A stretch of 64,000 bases of DNA from Takakia lepidozioides (Eukaryota > Streptophyta > Takakiopsida > Takakiales > Takakiaceae): positions 13,392,001 through 13,456,000 of the forward strand of contig CM060733.1 in assembly GCA_030704615.1 (NCBI GenBank). Reading direction: 5' to 3'. Of the stretch, positions 1 through 10,900 are shown piece after piece. Every line of letters starts with the position of its first letter. Position 1 is the first letter of the stretch. The position numbers and the translations under genes were made by a program. The notes beneath the pieces are model-generated. The model was not told where the DNA came from and did no database searches. It saw only the letters and a program-made list of their open reading frames with translations.

Positions 1-309
1 GGCTCCAGTGGACTACCTCCTAACGACTCATGCCAATCCAGCGTCCCAGCGGACTCATGGACATGGTGCCTACCAGACTAGGTACCAGACCCACCAGTCC
101 TAGCCTCGGCAGCGTACTGTCGCACATTCAAGCTCAGCAGACTCGGGTGCACAGTGCATGGAAAAATTGACACCATTGTGTCCATTGAGTTTAGTGACAA
201 CATTACAAAACATGCCAGCACCCACAGTACACAAAAGTGCTCATCACCACTGGAATAGTAAGCGAAAAGACTCGCATTTTTTATTTCGGTACATAGACTT
301 CACACAAGT

Positions 310-660
310 ACATCATACTCATGAGAGCAGTTTCTCTACATTGTCCAACCCCCGCACGATATACTGGGCACACTGCATTCGCTGCCCAAGTGCAAACTTG
401 AAAGTAAACCAGTCCTTCGTGAAAGGTGTTCCTCTCTCTGGCTTTGCAGTCTTGGAGACATTTGCTCTGACTTTTACCCACTCATAAAACACTTGAATGA
501 ATGACATGACGTAAAAGCCACACTCCCAGCTGAATGGTTGCTGGGCACATCAGGCGCGTGGAACTGAAATGCTTGGACAATCTCATGCCACTCTGGTGAG
601 TCCATCGAGTACCCTAAGCACTCAGCATGAAGCTTCCGAATCCACCCTAGAACAAAGGGA
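310..660 (-). pseudogene. Exon-like segment of unknown gene A (last exon seen)
   Basis: Read on the minus strand, this begins after a plausible acceptor (TTCTAG at about 638) with a segment rich in Trp, Cys and His. It continues into a well-composed stretch containing EWVKVRANVSKTAKPERG and KDWFTFKFALGQRMQCAQYI. The two halves are in different frames. One missing base near 515 would join them, so the copy looks broken. I do not recognise a family. It is the most downstream exon-like piece in a series of minus-strand segments reaching back to 5924, all set in CAGACTG-rich DNA. The plus-strand reading frame over the same bases has poor composition and is taken as a shadow. Confidence 0.4.
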
Positions 661-1034
661 CATTTATGCGAGTCCCTGATAGAGTTCAGGTGAGTGTAAC
701 AGCCCTTGCGGAGGTCGATGATACAAACACTCCAGTGCCCCCTGCAATGGTATCAAACAACATGGCGTCATTGCACAATCATGATGGGCAGACTCAGCAG
801 ACTGACACTCAGCAGACCGACCACTCAGCAGACTCAATCTTCAAACCCAGTCCACTGCACAAATACAGAGGTCAACTTAATCGCTCAGAGTCAAGACGAC
901 ACTGCGAAACCAGACTATGACTCAGGAGACAGTCTCAGCAGACTCGGAAGAGTTCTTACTCGTCCCCAATTGGCACCAAAATGAAATCGCACTCTTCAAG
1001 TCCTTGCCCAGTCGTTCAGTGCTGAGGCAACCTT

Positions 1035-1361
1035 TCAAGACCTCCAGAAGGCTTTCATGTTGCCCCACCCCCAATGACTTCAACACCGTCCACGTCGACG
1101 TTGGACAACAATAGTGTTGGTGAACGCAGCCTCAACCGACTTCTCATAGAATCGACACCACAGCTCCAGGAGTCTATCTGTGCACTCCGACTCAACCTTC
1201 TGGAGCGCCTTTATGTCATCCGGCGACAGTCCGCATTCAAACCGTGGGTCCCCTTCAAAAAACATCAGCATGGAATTACCCGCCTTCACGTGCAGAGCAT
1301 GTGCTTTGCCAAACCGAGCACCCATCCTGCACAGAGCAGACCATCCTTCGGGAAGCCTCAT
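1035..1361 (-). pseudogene. Exon-like segment of unknown gene A
   Basis: The minus strand encodes a segment of about 93 residues with GDPRFECGLSPDDIKALQK followed by CTDRLLELWCRFYEKSVEAA. It is an amphipathic, helix-forming stretch and clearly better coding material than the plus-strand alternative. After the stop at 1080, a second frame carries on with a plausible helical segment (LLEVLKGCLSTERLGKDLKS). This points to either a splice or a one-base shift near 1085. The family is not recognised. Its place in the series of minus-strand segments supports one multi-exon gene. Confidence 0.4.
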
Positions 1362-1539
1362 GTACTGAACAGACTGACGTCAACATGGTACCAAACACTC
1401 TACAGGCTGAACATTCATCATCAGACTGACAAGACTAACCACAACAGACAATGATGAAACCAGCAGCAGACTGACCACAACAGACGCAAGCACTTAACGA
1501 CAAAGACAGACGAGGAGACTGAGCACAGTACTCACCTGT

Positions 1540-1750
1540 GCTGCTCCAGGAAACGACCCACATCTTTGTCCATGTCCAAGGCCAGCTTGCGGTTCTTGTT
1601 CATAAAGACGCCAGACTTTTTCTTCGCCGGTCTCTTGGTACTCGGACCCTCCTCGACCTCCTCAGCATGGTCCACGACAGTCCGCTTCTTGGCTTTGCCT
1701 CTCCCCTGGGAAGCAGGGACAGCTGTAGGCGGGCTGGATAGAGCAGACAA
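1540..1750 (-). CDS. Lys/Glu-rich exon of unknown gene A
   Basis: This minus-strand exon encodes a Pro/Ser-rich start, then basic and acidic clusters (GRGKAKKRTVVDHAEEVEEG, KRPAKKKSG) and a helical tail ending DKDVGRFLEQH. The basic patches could be nuclear localisation signals. It ends at a good splice donor (CAG then GTGAGTACTG, about 1540). The methionine near 1750 may be a start or simply internal. Low-complexity composition gives no family match. It sits between the QTD-rich segment (2020-2700) and the 1035-1361 segment on the same strand. Confidence 0.35.
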
Positions 1751-2019
1751 ACGCAGCGCTGCCGCCCCCTACTTCGCAACAGGCTGGTCAGCAGGTTTGT
1801 TTACACTTGCTGGACCTGTCTTTGCAGCTTCGTGGGTCGCATGCGTAGAACTGACCCGCGCATCGGGGGGCGTGCTCACCCCCACACCTTTCTTATCCCA
1901 CGTTTGCAGCATGGGCGGAAGATGTCATGTCCTCAGAAGTAGACAGTCTGCCGACGGAGGGACGAACATCCTGTGAGGATACCGAGCAAAATGGCGAATT
2001 AGCCCAATTTCACAATGTG

Positions 2020-2700
2020 CTAAAACATAAACAACAGTGCTGAAAGAGGAAATGGCACAACCTGCCCAAGGGGTGAGGGAGCAGACTCCATGTAATCCAG
2101 CGCTATACCAGACGGTGTCTGCGCCGCATGTGGTTCCTTGTCAGTGTGCCTGCCAGCATGTTCAGTCTGTTGCTCAATGTGGGCAGTCTGCTCGGCCTTC
2201 TCGTCAGTCCTTTCGTCTGTGAACTGTGCAGTCTGCTGGCAACTCTGCGGTTCAGTCTCTTCCTCAATGTGGGCAATGTGCTCGGGCAGGTTGGTCGTCA
2301 GTCCTTCCCTCTGTGAAGTGTGCAGTGTGCTGGTCAGGCCGTGCAGTCTGAACTGTGCAGTCAGAGCTGAGCTGTGCAGTCTGCCGCTCCGAGCCATCCT
2401 GGTCAGTCCTTCCATCTGTGACCTGTGCAGTCTGCTGGTTAGTCTGCGGTTCAGTCTGCTCATCAATGAAGACAGTATGCTGCCCCGCCACAGTTGCTCG
2501 GCAGTCCTTCCATGTGTCCACTGTTCAGTGTGCTGGTCAGTCTGGTGGACAGCCGGCTGGGTGTTCGGATCTCCATGGACTTGGGAAACATCAAGAACAT
2601 GTATGGAAGACCCACCGGCAATTGCTTCCTCAGACTCTTCTGTAAGATCTATGATACGGTTTTGCGTTCCCAGATTGAGTTCGGTCATCACGTAACTCAT
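2020..2700 (-). CDS. QTD/HTE repeat-rich segment of unknown gene A
   Basis: An open minus-strand frame of 226 residues. The N-terminal part is ordinary (RIIDLTEESEEAIAGGSSI, like an acidic SUMO-interaction-type patch). From about residue 55 onward it is a degenerate run of QTD, HTE and QQTA units made by the 10-base word CAGCAGACTG. The repeated part may be translated or may be intron that happens to stay open. Two other frames over 2100-2560 are also open because the repeat word lacks stops, so frame openness is weak evidence here. The acidic patch near 2620-2680 is the most convincing coding part. Confidence 0.3.
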   Translation of the reverse strand: MSYVMTELNLGTQNRIIDLTEESEEAIAGGSSIHVLDVSQVHGDPNTQPAVHQTDQHTEQWTHGRTAEQLWRGSILSSLMSRLNRRLTSRLHRSQMEGLTRMARSGRLHSSALTAQFRLHGLTSTLHTSQREGLTTNLPEHIAHIEEETEPQSCQQTAQFTDERTDEKAEQTAHIEQQTEHAGRHTDKEPHAAQTPSGIALDYMESAPSPLGQVVPFPLSALLFMF

Positions 2701-2884
2701 CTATGGCTTTCGCCACTGAGCACGAAAACGGACTAAGCTGGAAGGTCATAGAAGGCAGGCCACGGGGAGCTGGATAAGAATGCTTTACCGGTGACCTGAT
2801 GACGTCGTCAGTGAATGTGCCTGGGGAAAAGTGGACTCGGTCAAAACACTCATACTGGCAGATCCAAAACATGTTGTTGGGAAC

Positions 2885-3451
2885 TCAGCAGAAATTCGTC
2901 CACAGGGTCCCGGTGAGGCCAGTGCATCCGAGTCTGTTGCACAATCCAGGGAACAGACTGGCTGTTAGTCTCCTGGATAGTCTGCTCGGCCATCTGCTGA
3001 GTGGGTTCGCCAGTGTGCTGCACAGTCTGCTGAGGGCAATCTGCTGGCTGGATTCGTCGGTCTGCTGCACGGTCTGCTGTGCTGAGGGGCAGTCTGGGCC
3101 ATGTTGCTGGTCTGCTGCACAGTCGGCTGAGGGGCAGTCTGTTGGCCGGTCCTCCGGTCTGCTGCAAAGTCTGCAAAGTTCGCTGCCGCTCAGTACTGTT
3201 TGCACTGTGCGGGGCAGTCTGCTGGGAGTGATCCGGCCTATTACCCGGGACGGTCTGGTGCACATGCTCGGTCTCCAGCACTTGGGCAGTCTGCCCACAT
3301 GTGTCGTGGGAATATGTTGTTCGACATTCTTGTGGCCAGTCTGCTGGACAGTCTCCCGAACTCCTTGTAAAGCCAGGACAAGGTCCCTTGCACCTCTGGC
3401 AAAAGAGTCGAAAGCAGCCTGCACTTGCTTGTCTCCCAGATCAACTCGCCC
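2885..3451 (-). CDS. Helical exon of unknown gene A, running into repeat DNA
   Basis: The exon begins right after a strong acceptor (poly-pyrimidine then TTGCAG, ending at 3452 on the plus strand). It reads DLGDKQVQAAFDSFARGARD followed by LVLALQGVRETVQQTGHKNV, an amphipathic helical stretch. Beyond about 3300 it dissolves into CAGCAGACTG repeats that remain open. Its phase fits the upstream piece ending at about 3527 (GAAG then GTAAAATG) if that piece is read in the frame containing CLCRQIKDIGLVGNLLEG. That frame differs from the main one of the 3522-4145 segment, so an indel lies between. The family is not recognised. Confidence 0.4.
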   Translation of the reverse strand, partial: GRVDLGDKQVQAAFDSFARGARDLVLALQGVRETVQQTGHKNVEQHIPTTHVGRLPKCWRPSMCTRPSRVIGRITPSRLPRTVQTVLSGSELCRLCSRPEDRPTDCPSADCAADQQHGPDCPSAQQTVQQTDESSQQIALSRLCSTLANPLSRWPSRLSRRLTASLFPGLCNRLGCTGLTGTLWTNFC

Positions 3452-3521
3452 TGCAACACATGTTTATGCAATGTGAAAAATTGGCAAAAGAAGAACTGAA
3501 ACACCCTTGCCCATATACATT

Positions 3522-4145
3522 TTACCTTCCAAGAGATTTCCGACGAGGCCAATGTCCTTGATTTGCCGGCACAGGCATGCTCCATCGAGATGCAATGGCG
3601 CCGATGCGGTCTTCAGTTGGGATCCCACACCACAGGACTTTGAAGACATTGGGATTCTGCAAAACAATGTCGAATACTGCTCGCTCCATCACCAATGCAA
3701 ACCAGTGCAATGCGTCATCCACCACAAACTTCTGTGAATGGTCTGTTCCATGGAGTAAGTCCATCCTCAAACTATGCAGATCCTTCATCAACTTGTTGTA
3801 TGAGCGGAAATTGCCAAATTGCATCCATCTGTGTTGTAGGAAGGAAGCTGCCATGCGCTCAAAGTCCTCCTCAGTCAATCCGAACAAGTGCTTTCTTCGC
3901 ACCCCAAAGGTTGGATGTGCCATAGGCATATGTCTGAGGTCTTCAGGCCGTGGGTCATCCATGAGAATCAGCTGCACAAGTAGAGGCGGCGCATTTTGGT
4001 CGCTTGTGGCTTCAATGGCAACAGCAGAGGCGGCTTCTAGAACATGGTTGGCTTCCTCAATAGAAAACTCCATGGAATAATGAAAGGGTACAAATGACCA
4101 CCGGCGGTCCGCAACAATCCGGTGGAGCTCATTATGCCAATCCAA
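3522..4145 (-). pseudogene. Largest exon of unknown gene A, frameshifted near its 3' end
   Basis: This minus-strand frame of about 200 residues has good globular composition. Examples are RWSFVPFHYSMEFSIEEANH, LIFMDD-type acidic clusters, FLQHRWMQFGNFRSYNKLMK and VVDDALHWFALVMERAVFD. Near 3595 a change of frame is needed to reach the segment CLCRQIKDIGLVGNLLEG, which then meets a donor (GTAAAATG) in phase with the next exon at 3451. This suggests a one-base indel. I do not recognise a family. A domesticated or decaying DNA-transposon protein is possible given the zinc finger upstream, but no catalytic motif could be identified. Confidence 0.45.
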
Positions 4146-4209
4146 ATGGGGATTAATTTCTCTCCCACCCTAAGCCGGGGAAGTGTGAGGTCTTCAGCTC
4201 CGGGTCGAA

Positions 4210-4728
4210 TTACCGGTGATGGCGATCGCCAAACTGCAAAAAGCGCCGTGCTATGTGAGAGAAAGGCTGCTGGTCAGTCTGCTGGTCCGCAGTCTGTTGG
4301 ATGACAGGACTTCCCATTGGCATGGGCTGCATGATGGGCTCCTGGAGAGGAGTCTGCAGGATGACAGCTGCTCGTTGGGAGTCTGCTCCGTTGGAGTCTG
4401 CTGGATGACAGGCTGCTGAACGGGAGTCTGCTGATGACGGCCTGCTGAATGGGAGTCTGCTGGATGGCAGACTCGGCTGTCCCAGACGCATTCCCCCCGA
4501 CGCGTCTTGAATATGTAATGCCGCTATAGCAGCAGATGACCCAGGATACTTCAATAATATGTACTCTCGCACGCGGTCCACTTCCGCACGCACTGCAGTC
4601 GCTTGTAAAGGAGCATCATTGCTAGGTATCCGCCAAGCCTGAATGGCCCTACGAATAGAAACACGTTCATCCTGGTACACGGCAGAGAACTTGGACGTCA
4701 GGAACATGGACGTGGACTCTATATTCAC
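4210..4728 (-). CDS. Exon-like segment of unknown gene A with Gln/Pro/Met-rich tail
   Basis: The first half (about residues 1-75) is ordinary protein: TSKFSAVYQDERVSIRRAIQ, then AWRIPSNDAPLQATAVRAEV, then VREYILLKYPGSSAAIAALH. The second half is Ser/Ala/Asp and Gln-rich and made by CAGACTC/CAGCAGACTG words. The repeats therefore seem to have grown into or beside a real exon. It lies between the acidic exon (about 5007) and the large exon starting at 4145, on the same strand. Family unknown. Confidence 0.4.
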   Translation of the reverse strand: MNIESTSMFLTSKFSAVYQDERVSIRRAIQAWRIPSNDAPLQATAVRAEVDRVREYILLKYPGSSAAIAALHIQDASGGMRLGQPSLPSSRLPFSRPSSADSRSAACHPADSNGADSQRAAVILQTPLQEPIMQPMPMGSPVIQQTADQQTDQQPFSHIARRFLQFGDRHHR

Positions 4729-5006
4729 CTCATGCAGCGGACTGGACTCACAGACCAGCAGACTGACGTAACGTGCGTACGTAGGGTGGAGGCAACTAGT
4801 AGACTATACCAGTGGACTGGACCAGCGGACTGACAAACGGACTCAGTAAGTAATGCAGCGATATAAAACAGACTAACTGACGAGCGGAGTGAGCCAGCGG
4901 ACTGAGGAGAGAACGCAGCGGACTGACCAGACTGAATAGGCAACGTGACCCCGATGATGGACTCAAAGCACAGAGAACAGACTGGGCGGTCAGACTGACC
5001 ATTACC

Positions 5007-5553
5007 TCCTCTACTTCATCATCGTCATCTTCATCTTCAAAGCTGTTCAACCAGTTCTGTTCCGCCTGTCGGATGAATGTGCGTAGCAGACCTGACTGGG
5101 CACTCTGTAGAAATAACGGAAGAAGTCTGGATCCCCAATTGGTGGGCACTCTGGTGGGAAAAGCCCAAAGTCAACGAGGCGCAATGTGCCAGGGCAGACT
5201 GGCCCTTCAGTGCTCTGTTGAGTTTTTGGTTTTGACCCTAAACCGATGGCATGGGTCGCGATATTTGTGTGAGTCTGCTGCCGAGTCTGGTCAGGCAAGT
5301 CAATGTCCACTGGACTTGTCACCCCTTCCAGGCCCTGAGCAGATTCACTTTCAGTATCAGTACTGATGGTGTGGGTCTGCCGCCCAGGACGGGGTTCAGT
5401 CTGTTGCGTGGATTTTGCCTTGCCTCGCGAGCAGACCTTGCAGCCTTTTTTTTTTTTGCCTCTCCTTTTTTGGGCCCCATCACTCAGTTTACGTTTTCTG
5501 GGAGCGCCGGCGTTCCCTGCACTTGCAAATCCTCCATTGACGGGCCACCACAA
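5007..5553 (-). pseudogene. Basic/acidic linker exon of unknown gene A
   Basis: One frame (5553 to 5047) carries a basic patch (RRGKKKKGCKVCSRGKAK) then an Asp/Glu/Thr-rich linker and DFGLFPPECPPIGDPDFF. A second frame (from 5149) carries FIRQAEQNWLNSFEDEDDDD and runs to a clean donor at 5007 (GAG then GTAATG). A frame change between about 5149 and 5070 is needed to join them, through an indel or a very short intron. The acidic tail followed directly by GT is good evidence that this is the true exon end. The CxxC in the basic patch is not enough to call a domain. Confidence 0.4.
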
Positions 5554-5924
5554 TGGACGCCATACCGTGCGCGCACTTCGTCTAATTCCAAAGTGCGGGG
5601 GTCAAGCACTGATCCGCGCAAGCGCATTGTGGCCTCTTTGACAATCGACATTTCTTTCAGTATCGGCCAAGGCTTGAAATCCCGTGGAATCATTGCAACA
5701 GTCTCCTTGCAACCCGTGTCAACACAATGCCGATTTAGTTGGATTTTGTCCTTGATAACCTCTTCACAGAAGGGACAGAAGAGCTTGTCCTTCTGCCAAT
5801 TCGAGTTTTTGGGCTTCCGGGCGCGGAGGTCTACAAATGCTTCCACTATTTTATGATCAAACTCGTCTGGTGAGTACCAGTACCTTCGCTCCTTCTTCAG
5901 TCTGGTTTGGTGCACAAAATCCAC
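5484..5924 (-). CDS. Zinc-finger exon at the 5' side of unknown gene A
   Basis: A 146-residue minus-strand frame. Near residues 48-72 it has CPFCEEVIKDKIQLNRHC followed by VDTGC: a CxxC pair, then His and Cys at finger-like spacing (C2HC-like, reminiscent of BED or C2H2 fingers). It is flanked by charged, helical sequence (RLKKERRYWYSPDEFDHKIV; DFKPWPILKEMSIVKEATMR). Fingers of this type are common at the start of transposase-derived proteins and plant regulatory proteins, so DNA binding is a reasonable inference. The 3' part overlaps the next frame between 5484 and 5553, so the exon probably ends in that interval. Confidence 0.5.
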   Translation of the reverse strand: MDFVHQTRLKKERRYWYSPDEFDHKIVEAFVDLRARKPKNSNWQKDKLFCPFCEEVIKDKIQLNRHCVDTGCKETVAMIPRDFKPWPILKEMSIVKEATMRLRGSVLDPRTLELDEVRARYGVHCGGPSMEDLQVQGTPALPENVN

Positions 5925-7639
5925 CAGTCCGCTCCACCTTTTTCACAAGCATCCTCCATCGCTGCAGAATGAAACGAAGGTGCAAGGACAATGAGCGACA
6001 GATAGAAGTCCTATGAAAAGACTCACCCTAAGCAAGAAGAGGACACAGAATGGAATGGAAACACCGCAGCAAGTGAGAACCTCACCGAGCCGATGAACTT
6101 TCGTTACGGTGATGGAAACGCAAAGAGGAAAACAAAACAGTGCAAAACAATGCGAAAAAACAGGCGCGAAGAGAATGGAGTCGATCGCACAGGGAACATG
6201 AGAAGAAAGTAGAAGTAGAAGGGGAAAAGCGGGCATGGCACTGCTGCCAACGTGGCGCGATTTCACAGCGCCAACTATCCGCCGTCATCGCATTGAATAC
6301 GTCCACCGAACGAACGCATCGTACTAAATTCATCCACGGTCCTCGCAAGTGCAGCAGACTCATTTCCCATCGGGCCGAGAGTCCACCGGACCGCCAGTCC
6401 AGCGGACTATTCGCTTTGCTGAGGCGAAGCGGCTTCATATTGGAGGCACTTCCCTGCCAGCGGAATGAAGACAAAAGAGAGTAAGGGGAGAACAGGAAAG
6501 TCGAACACACCCATTGCGAACAGACTCGCGGCACAACAGACTGATGCATGCACAGTCCAACAGACTGATATCCATAGAGGAGAACTGTCCAGCAGACGGA
6601 CGTTTCGCCAGACTGGCGGAGAACAAGCCAAAAGACTGACCGGAGGGAAAATAAGAAGTCAAACAGACTTAGTGCAACAGACTTCCGACACAACAGACTG
6701 ACAAATTCACAAGTGCGACAGACTGATATCCCAACAGACGGACTTCCAGCAGACCGCCTCCAAACTGACTGTTATGCACGCGATAAGGGGAATATCCGGA
6801 GCACTGACGGGCCAACGGACCCACTGTGAACAGACTCGCGACACAACGGACCTCAAACATCCACGCGCATTTGCAGATGCAATTGTCTCAGCCTGGTCCG
6901 TCTCCTGGCAAATGCGACAATGTACCGATTCTGCACCTATCCCGTCGTGGCTCAGACATCTGCATTCAGCAGGTGCGTGTGGATGTTTGAGGACCTTACG
7001 ACTGGATGGTGTTCCGTGACGACTCGAATTGCTTTTTTGTGCTGCCATCCCTTATATAATACCATGTGGATCCATCACAAAGCTGGGTTTCTTCAGATTC
7101 TCCACCCTTTTCCACAACTTATGCACGACGGATGCAAGCCGCTATACTTGGTCACATAAACAGTCCCATCGTCCGATACGAAATCTGCAATACACGCCCC
7201 CATGTGCATACGCTTCCACCATTTTCGCGCCCATGTTACCCATGGGTTCCTTTAACGAACTAAACTTGTGAAGGCTCTCATGAGGGATGCAGTACGAAGG
7301 GGCTAAACATATCATGACGGATCACAAGCAGAGGACGTTATCGACGACAGATGTCCGCATTTTCCATATTTATGACATAGAACCAAACCATAAAACGAAG
7401 GTTCCCGAAAGCACAACAAGAAGGCAAAAATAGTGGAAGCATATGCACGATGGTGGCTGTAGTGCCGAGACAGTCCTCTCATGTTCAAGCACACGCTTCA
7501 TCATCATCATGAACATCGCGCGCAAAAGAGGAACAGTCGCGTGCATGGAAACGCCTACCGCAACATCGGACAACAAACAGCCGTCAAAAGAGCGGCCGGG
7601 ATTTGGTGGAAGATCATTGCCATTTTGCAGCCCTAAAAT

Positions 7640-7945
7640 GGAGGGCTCGGATGGGTTATGGGAATGGACGGTGGCGATCCTGCGCCGTCCGGACTGGATG
7701 GCAGGGGACTGGCCAGCGGACTGGCGGGCAGACTGGCGGACTGGCAGACTGCTGGGCAGGACTGGCTAGTATGGACTGGCAGACTGGAGGGCAGCGGACT
7801 CATGGGCGGGGGACTGGCCGCGCGGCGGACGGGGGTGGGCGCTGTTGCTGCAGCCGCGCCCGCGGCTGGGCAACCGCGCACAGCGGCGGCGGGGCGGGGG
7901 GCTGGGAGCCGTCCGTGCGCGGGGCCCACCGGCCACATCGCACGT
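7640..7945. other. GC-rich tract (possible promoter / CpG-rich end of the gene A region)
   Basis: The run from 7640 to 7945 is far richer in G and C than its surroundings. It starts with ACTGGCGGGCAGACTGGC-type words and ends in GGCGGCGGGGCGGGGGG-like sequence with many CpG. All reading frames stay open on both strands because of composition, so no coding call is made. It lies upstream of the minus-strand gene A series and could hold its promoter. After 7970 the base composition drops abruptly to AT-rich. Confidence 0.35.
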
Positions 7946-7969
7946 GCCCATTGAAGACCCTATTATCTT

Positions 7970-10900
7970 AAAATGAGAGGCGTATACAAATCACATTCCT
8001 TCGACAAAATGAGCCCCGCGTAGTAAAAACCCTTTAACTTATAATTCAATCGGACAATACCCAGCCACCTAGCCCTTGCACATCCTGTCCAAATTTGGGA
8101 CCAATCTGAGAAGACGAAAACCCCACCGGTGGATGTGGGGCCCTATTTTTGGCATTTTTCAAAATAAACTAGATCACAACAACATGATTTTTGTAGATTT
8201 TGGATGTCAAGTTGAAATGGTGGAGACAACCTAACATATGCAATCTTGTTCACGATCTCATAATTTGAAAGAGAATCACTTAACACTTGGTCAAAGGAAG
8301 GGGAGGTGGAATTGTCATCTGAAGGATCTTGTAGAAATTAATGTTTTTTAGCATTAAAGATAACTTGCATTAAGGCAACGTGCAAGGGATAATTAGTGAT
8401 GTATGCCAGGCTATAGCTACAGAGAAAGGAAATCAAGACAAAATGAAACGGGTGAGAGCCACCCCAGCCATAACCTTGGCCATTGTAAGCCTAAAAGTTC
8501 ACGGGCTCCTCCGAATCTAGCCAATCGCCTTTGCTCGTTGGATCTACACGTGAATACCTTAGGCACGCACCAATTTTTTTTTGGAATTTGCCCTACATCT
8601 GCAAAAGTTACACATTCTTAAAGAACCACTTTAACCCGTTTTGGGCCTTGCAGGTGTTTAGGGGATACATTATATTTCATCCCATATGATATAGTTGTTG
8701 GGCTGCCTAGATTGTAGACATCTAAACCCACAACTCTTCCTCCCACTGTTGCGTTAATGTTTCCGCACATAGCATCCAAGTTAAAATTGTATGGATGTCC
8801 TCATACCCACAAGCTACCTCGAATACATTCTCTTTTGGGAATCCGTATTCTTTTGGATTCTTACAATGTTCACGTTGATGTCATATATTGACCAAAATGA
8901 ATAGAAATTCCATGTCGTGCACCTAAGGATCGTGCCACAACATACATCATTGTCCACCACACATTCTAAAGCATACAATCATATAGTGATAAGAATGTGC
9001 TTATAAGACGTTGTTTGCTCTAGCCTTGGGTCATTGACCCTGTGCCTAGTTTCAGCAGAACCCTATAGTGATAAGAGATGAGAAATAAGAGAAACGGAAG
9101 ACAATGAAAACACTCCAAGCATGAAAGCATATCACACTAGGAACAAACCCTAGTCCTTCCAAGTGAAAATCCACTTTATCACATAACCTAAGTCAATGGC
9201 ACCTTTGCTAAAGGAATCCATCGTACAAAGCCCTCAACACACTCCCTCTCAATACCTAGAGCTATAGAGGCTCGTGAGGCTCAATTACAAGAAGATAAGC
9301 CTCCTCAACTCTCACAAGGGAAAAATCTATCCCCGTGTCCCAAGTGAGGCTTGACACCTCACTTGGCATATTAGATCAAATGAAATCCCAACACAAAAGT
9401 ACAAATATAATTATCCAAAATGTTATATTTAACTAGAAGTATGTAATTCTAGTTAACCATGACGAAAACTATGACATCCAAGAGCCATTGTTGGAGATCT
9501 TGAATCACACTTTACAAAGCCCTCGTTGTAGGCTAAAACAACCTCATTGAAAGTAATCAAACACGCGTACTCGTCTTTTGAAACCTTGGAGTTGTCCCAA
9601 TTTGAGAGAAAAATAGTGGGAACAACCTTGAGCATGATTGTTGTAAATACATCAAATGTCTAGCCCTTGCATTATATAAATTATCTGTAGGAGCTGAAAT
9701 TGTAGCCACCAGTTAAGGCACTATATGTTTCAGTATATCCATAGGTCCCATGTGTAAAAGATACTAACATGAGAAATCGTTGTCCCCAACATGTATAACG
9801 TACAATCCATTCACATAATTTTCTGAAGTGGGTATTGATTGTCTCGATAATTCTGATTTTGCATGCTTTTAAATTCAAAAATTGTTCAACTTGAGCTCAA
9901 GATGATATGGGACGGGGCATCGTTTCGTGTTGTAGCTCTAGCACAAGGAAAATTAATCTCATGTCGAAAAATGGAGTTCATATGGTTCGTTAGATATGCT
10001 TGAATTGAAGTGAGGAAGGAAATTTGAATGCAAATTTGAGTGCAACTATATACCCCTGATTTGGGCTTACATATATAGTTTAAACAATAAACAACCTTGT
10101 ATATCCAAGATCCAATGGATGCGAAAAGATATTTGTAATTTTTTATCCATTGCATGGAAAATTGAACAGACTCCATCTACCGTGCACGCAAACTCTTTTT
10201 AACAACATTTCCAAAAATGTGTGATTTGTCTCGTACGAGAGAAATGCATCGAAATTGGGTGGCATTGCAAACATTGGCAACAAATCTTCAACTTTGGCCA
10301 ATCGTTTGACAAATGGATATTTTTGAACACTTTTGAATACATATAAAGAAATTGTCACACCAACACCGCTCAAAATCGGCTTCATCCTCACACTTTGGGG
10401 CATTGAACACAACAAATAGCTCAGTTAACAATCATCGTTGAGGGAAACATTTTCAAAAAAATTAGCCAAAACCTAAGATATTTTAGTAACGCCTTGAATT
10501 AAATTCACACCAAAAAACACTTTGATAGTCACCAGAAAGAAATGAATGATTGTGAGCCGTCAAAACGAAATCTAAACACAATATTGCTGCTGAGCAGATC
10601 AATCACACACGGAATCCATGCTTGGTCACTTTGTACATTTCATTGTCTGAAAATAATGCTGCACCAAGAGAAAGTGTGTCCACAAAACAGCGAGCTATAT
10701 AGAAAGTACCCTTGAAAGTACGAGATCAACCCCGATCGTGGTTTTGAAATGCCACCCGACGTTTTGCTTCGAGCTTAAATGCTATTAGCTTGTATTTGAA
10801 GTGAAAACAAGGAAGAACAATTGATTGCAGCCGTCAACAGACCCCAGATGTCCAAACTAGGACTGCTTGGAACTTACCGCCTTAATTAAACTAGGGCGTT

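Larger units (their letters stand above)
780..7800. repeat. Dispersed CAGACTG / CAGTCTG word blocks with switching orientation
   Basis: The word CAGACTG (often CAGCAGACTG or CAGACTGAC) is greatly over-represented here. By eye it occurs in blocks. CAGACTG lies on the plus strand at about 780-960, 1370-1520, 4730-4990, 6350-6870 and 7690-7800. CAGTCTG (the same word on the minus strand) fills about 2090-2560, 2900-3370, 4260-4480 and 5265-5410. Copies are not in exact tandem register; spacing varies and the intervening bases are diverse. The blocks lie between and inside the exon-like segments of gene A and stop near 7800. I did not see this density anywhere else in the window. Confidence 0.75.

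Noticed and set aside
158-487. 109-codon plus-strand frame at the left edge
   Set aside because: It is the shadow of the better minus-strand exon (FALGQRMQCAQYI) over the same bases.
2138-2695. 185-codon plus-strand frame rich in CSVC/SLL words
   Set aside because: The repeat word CAGTCTGCTG has no stop in several frames, so open length here says nothing about coding.
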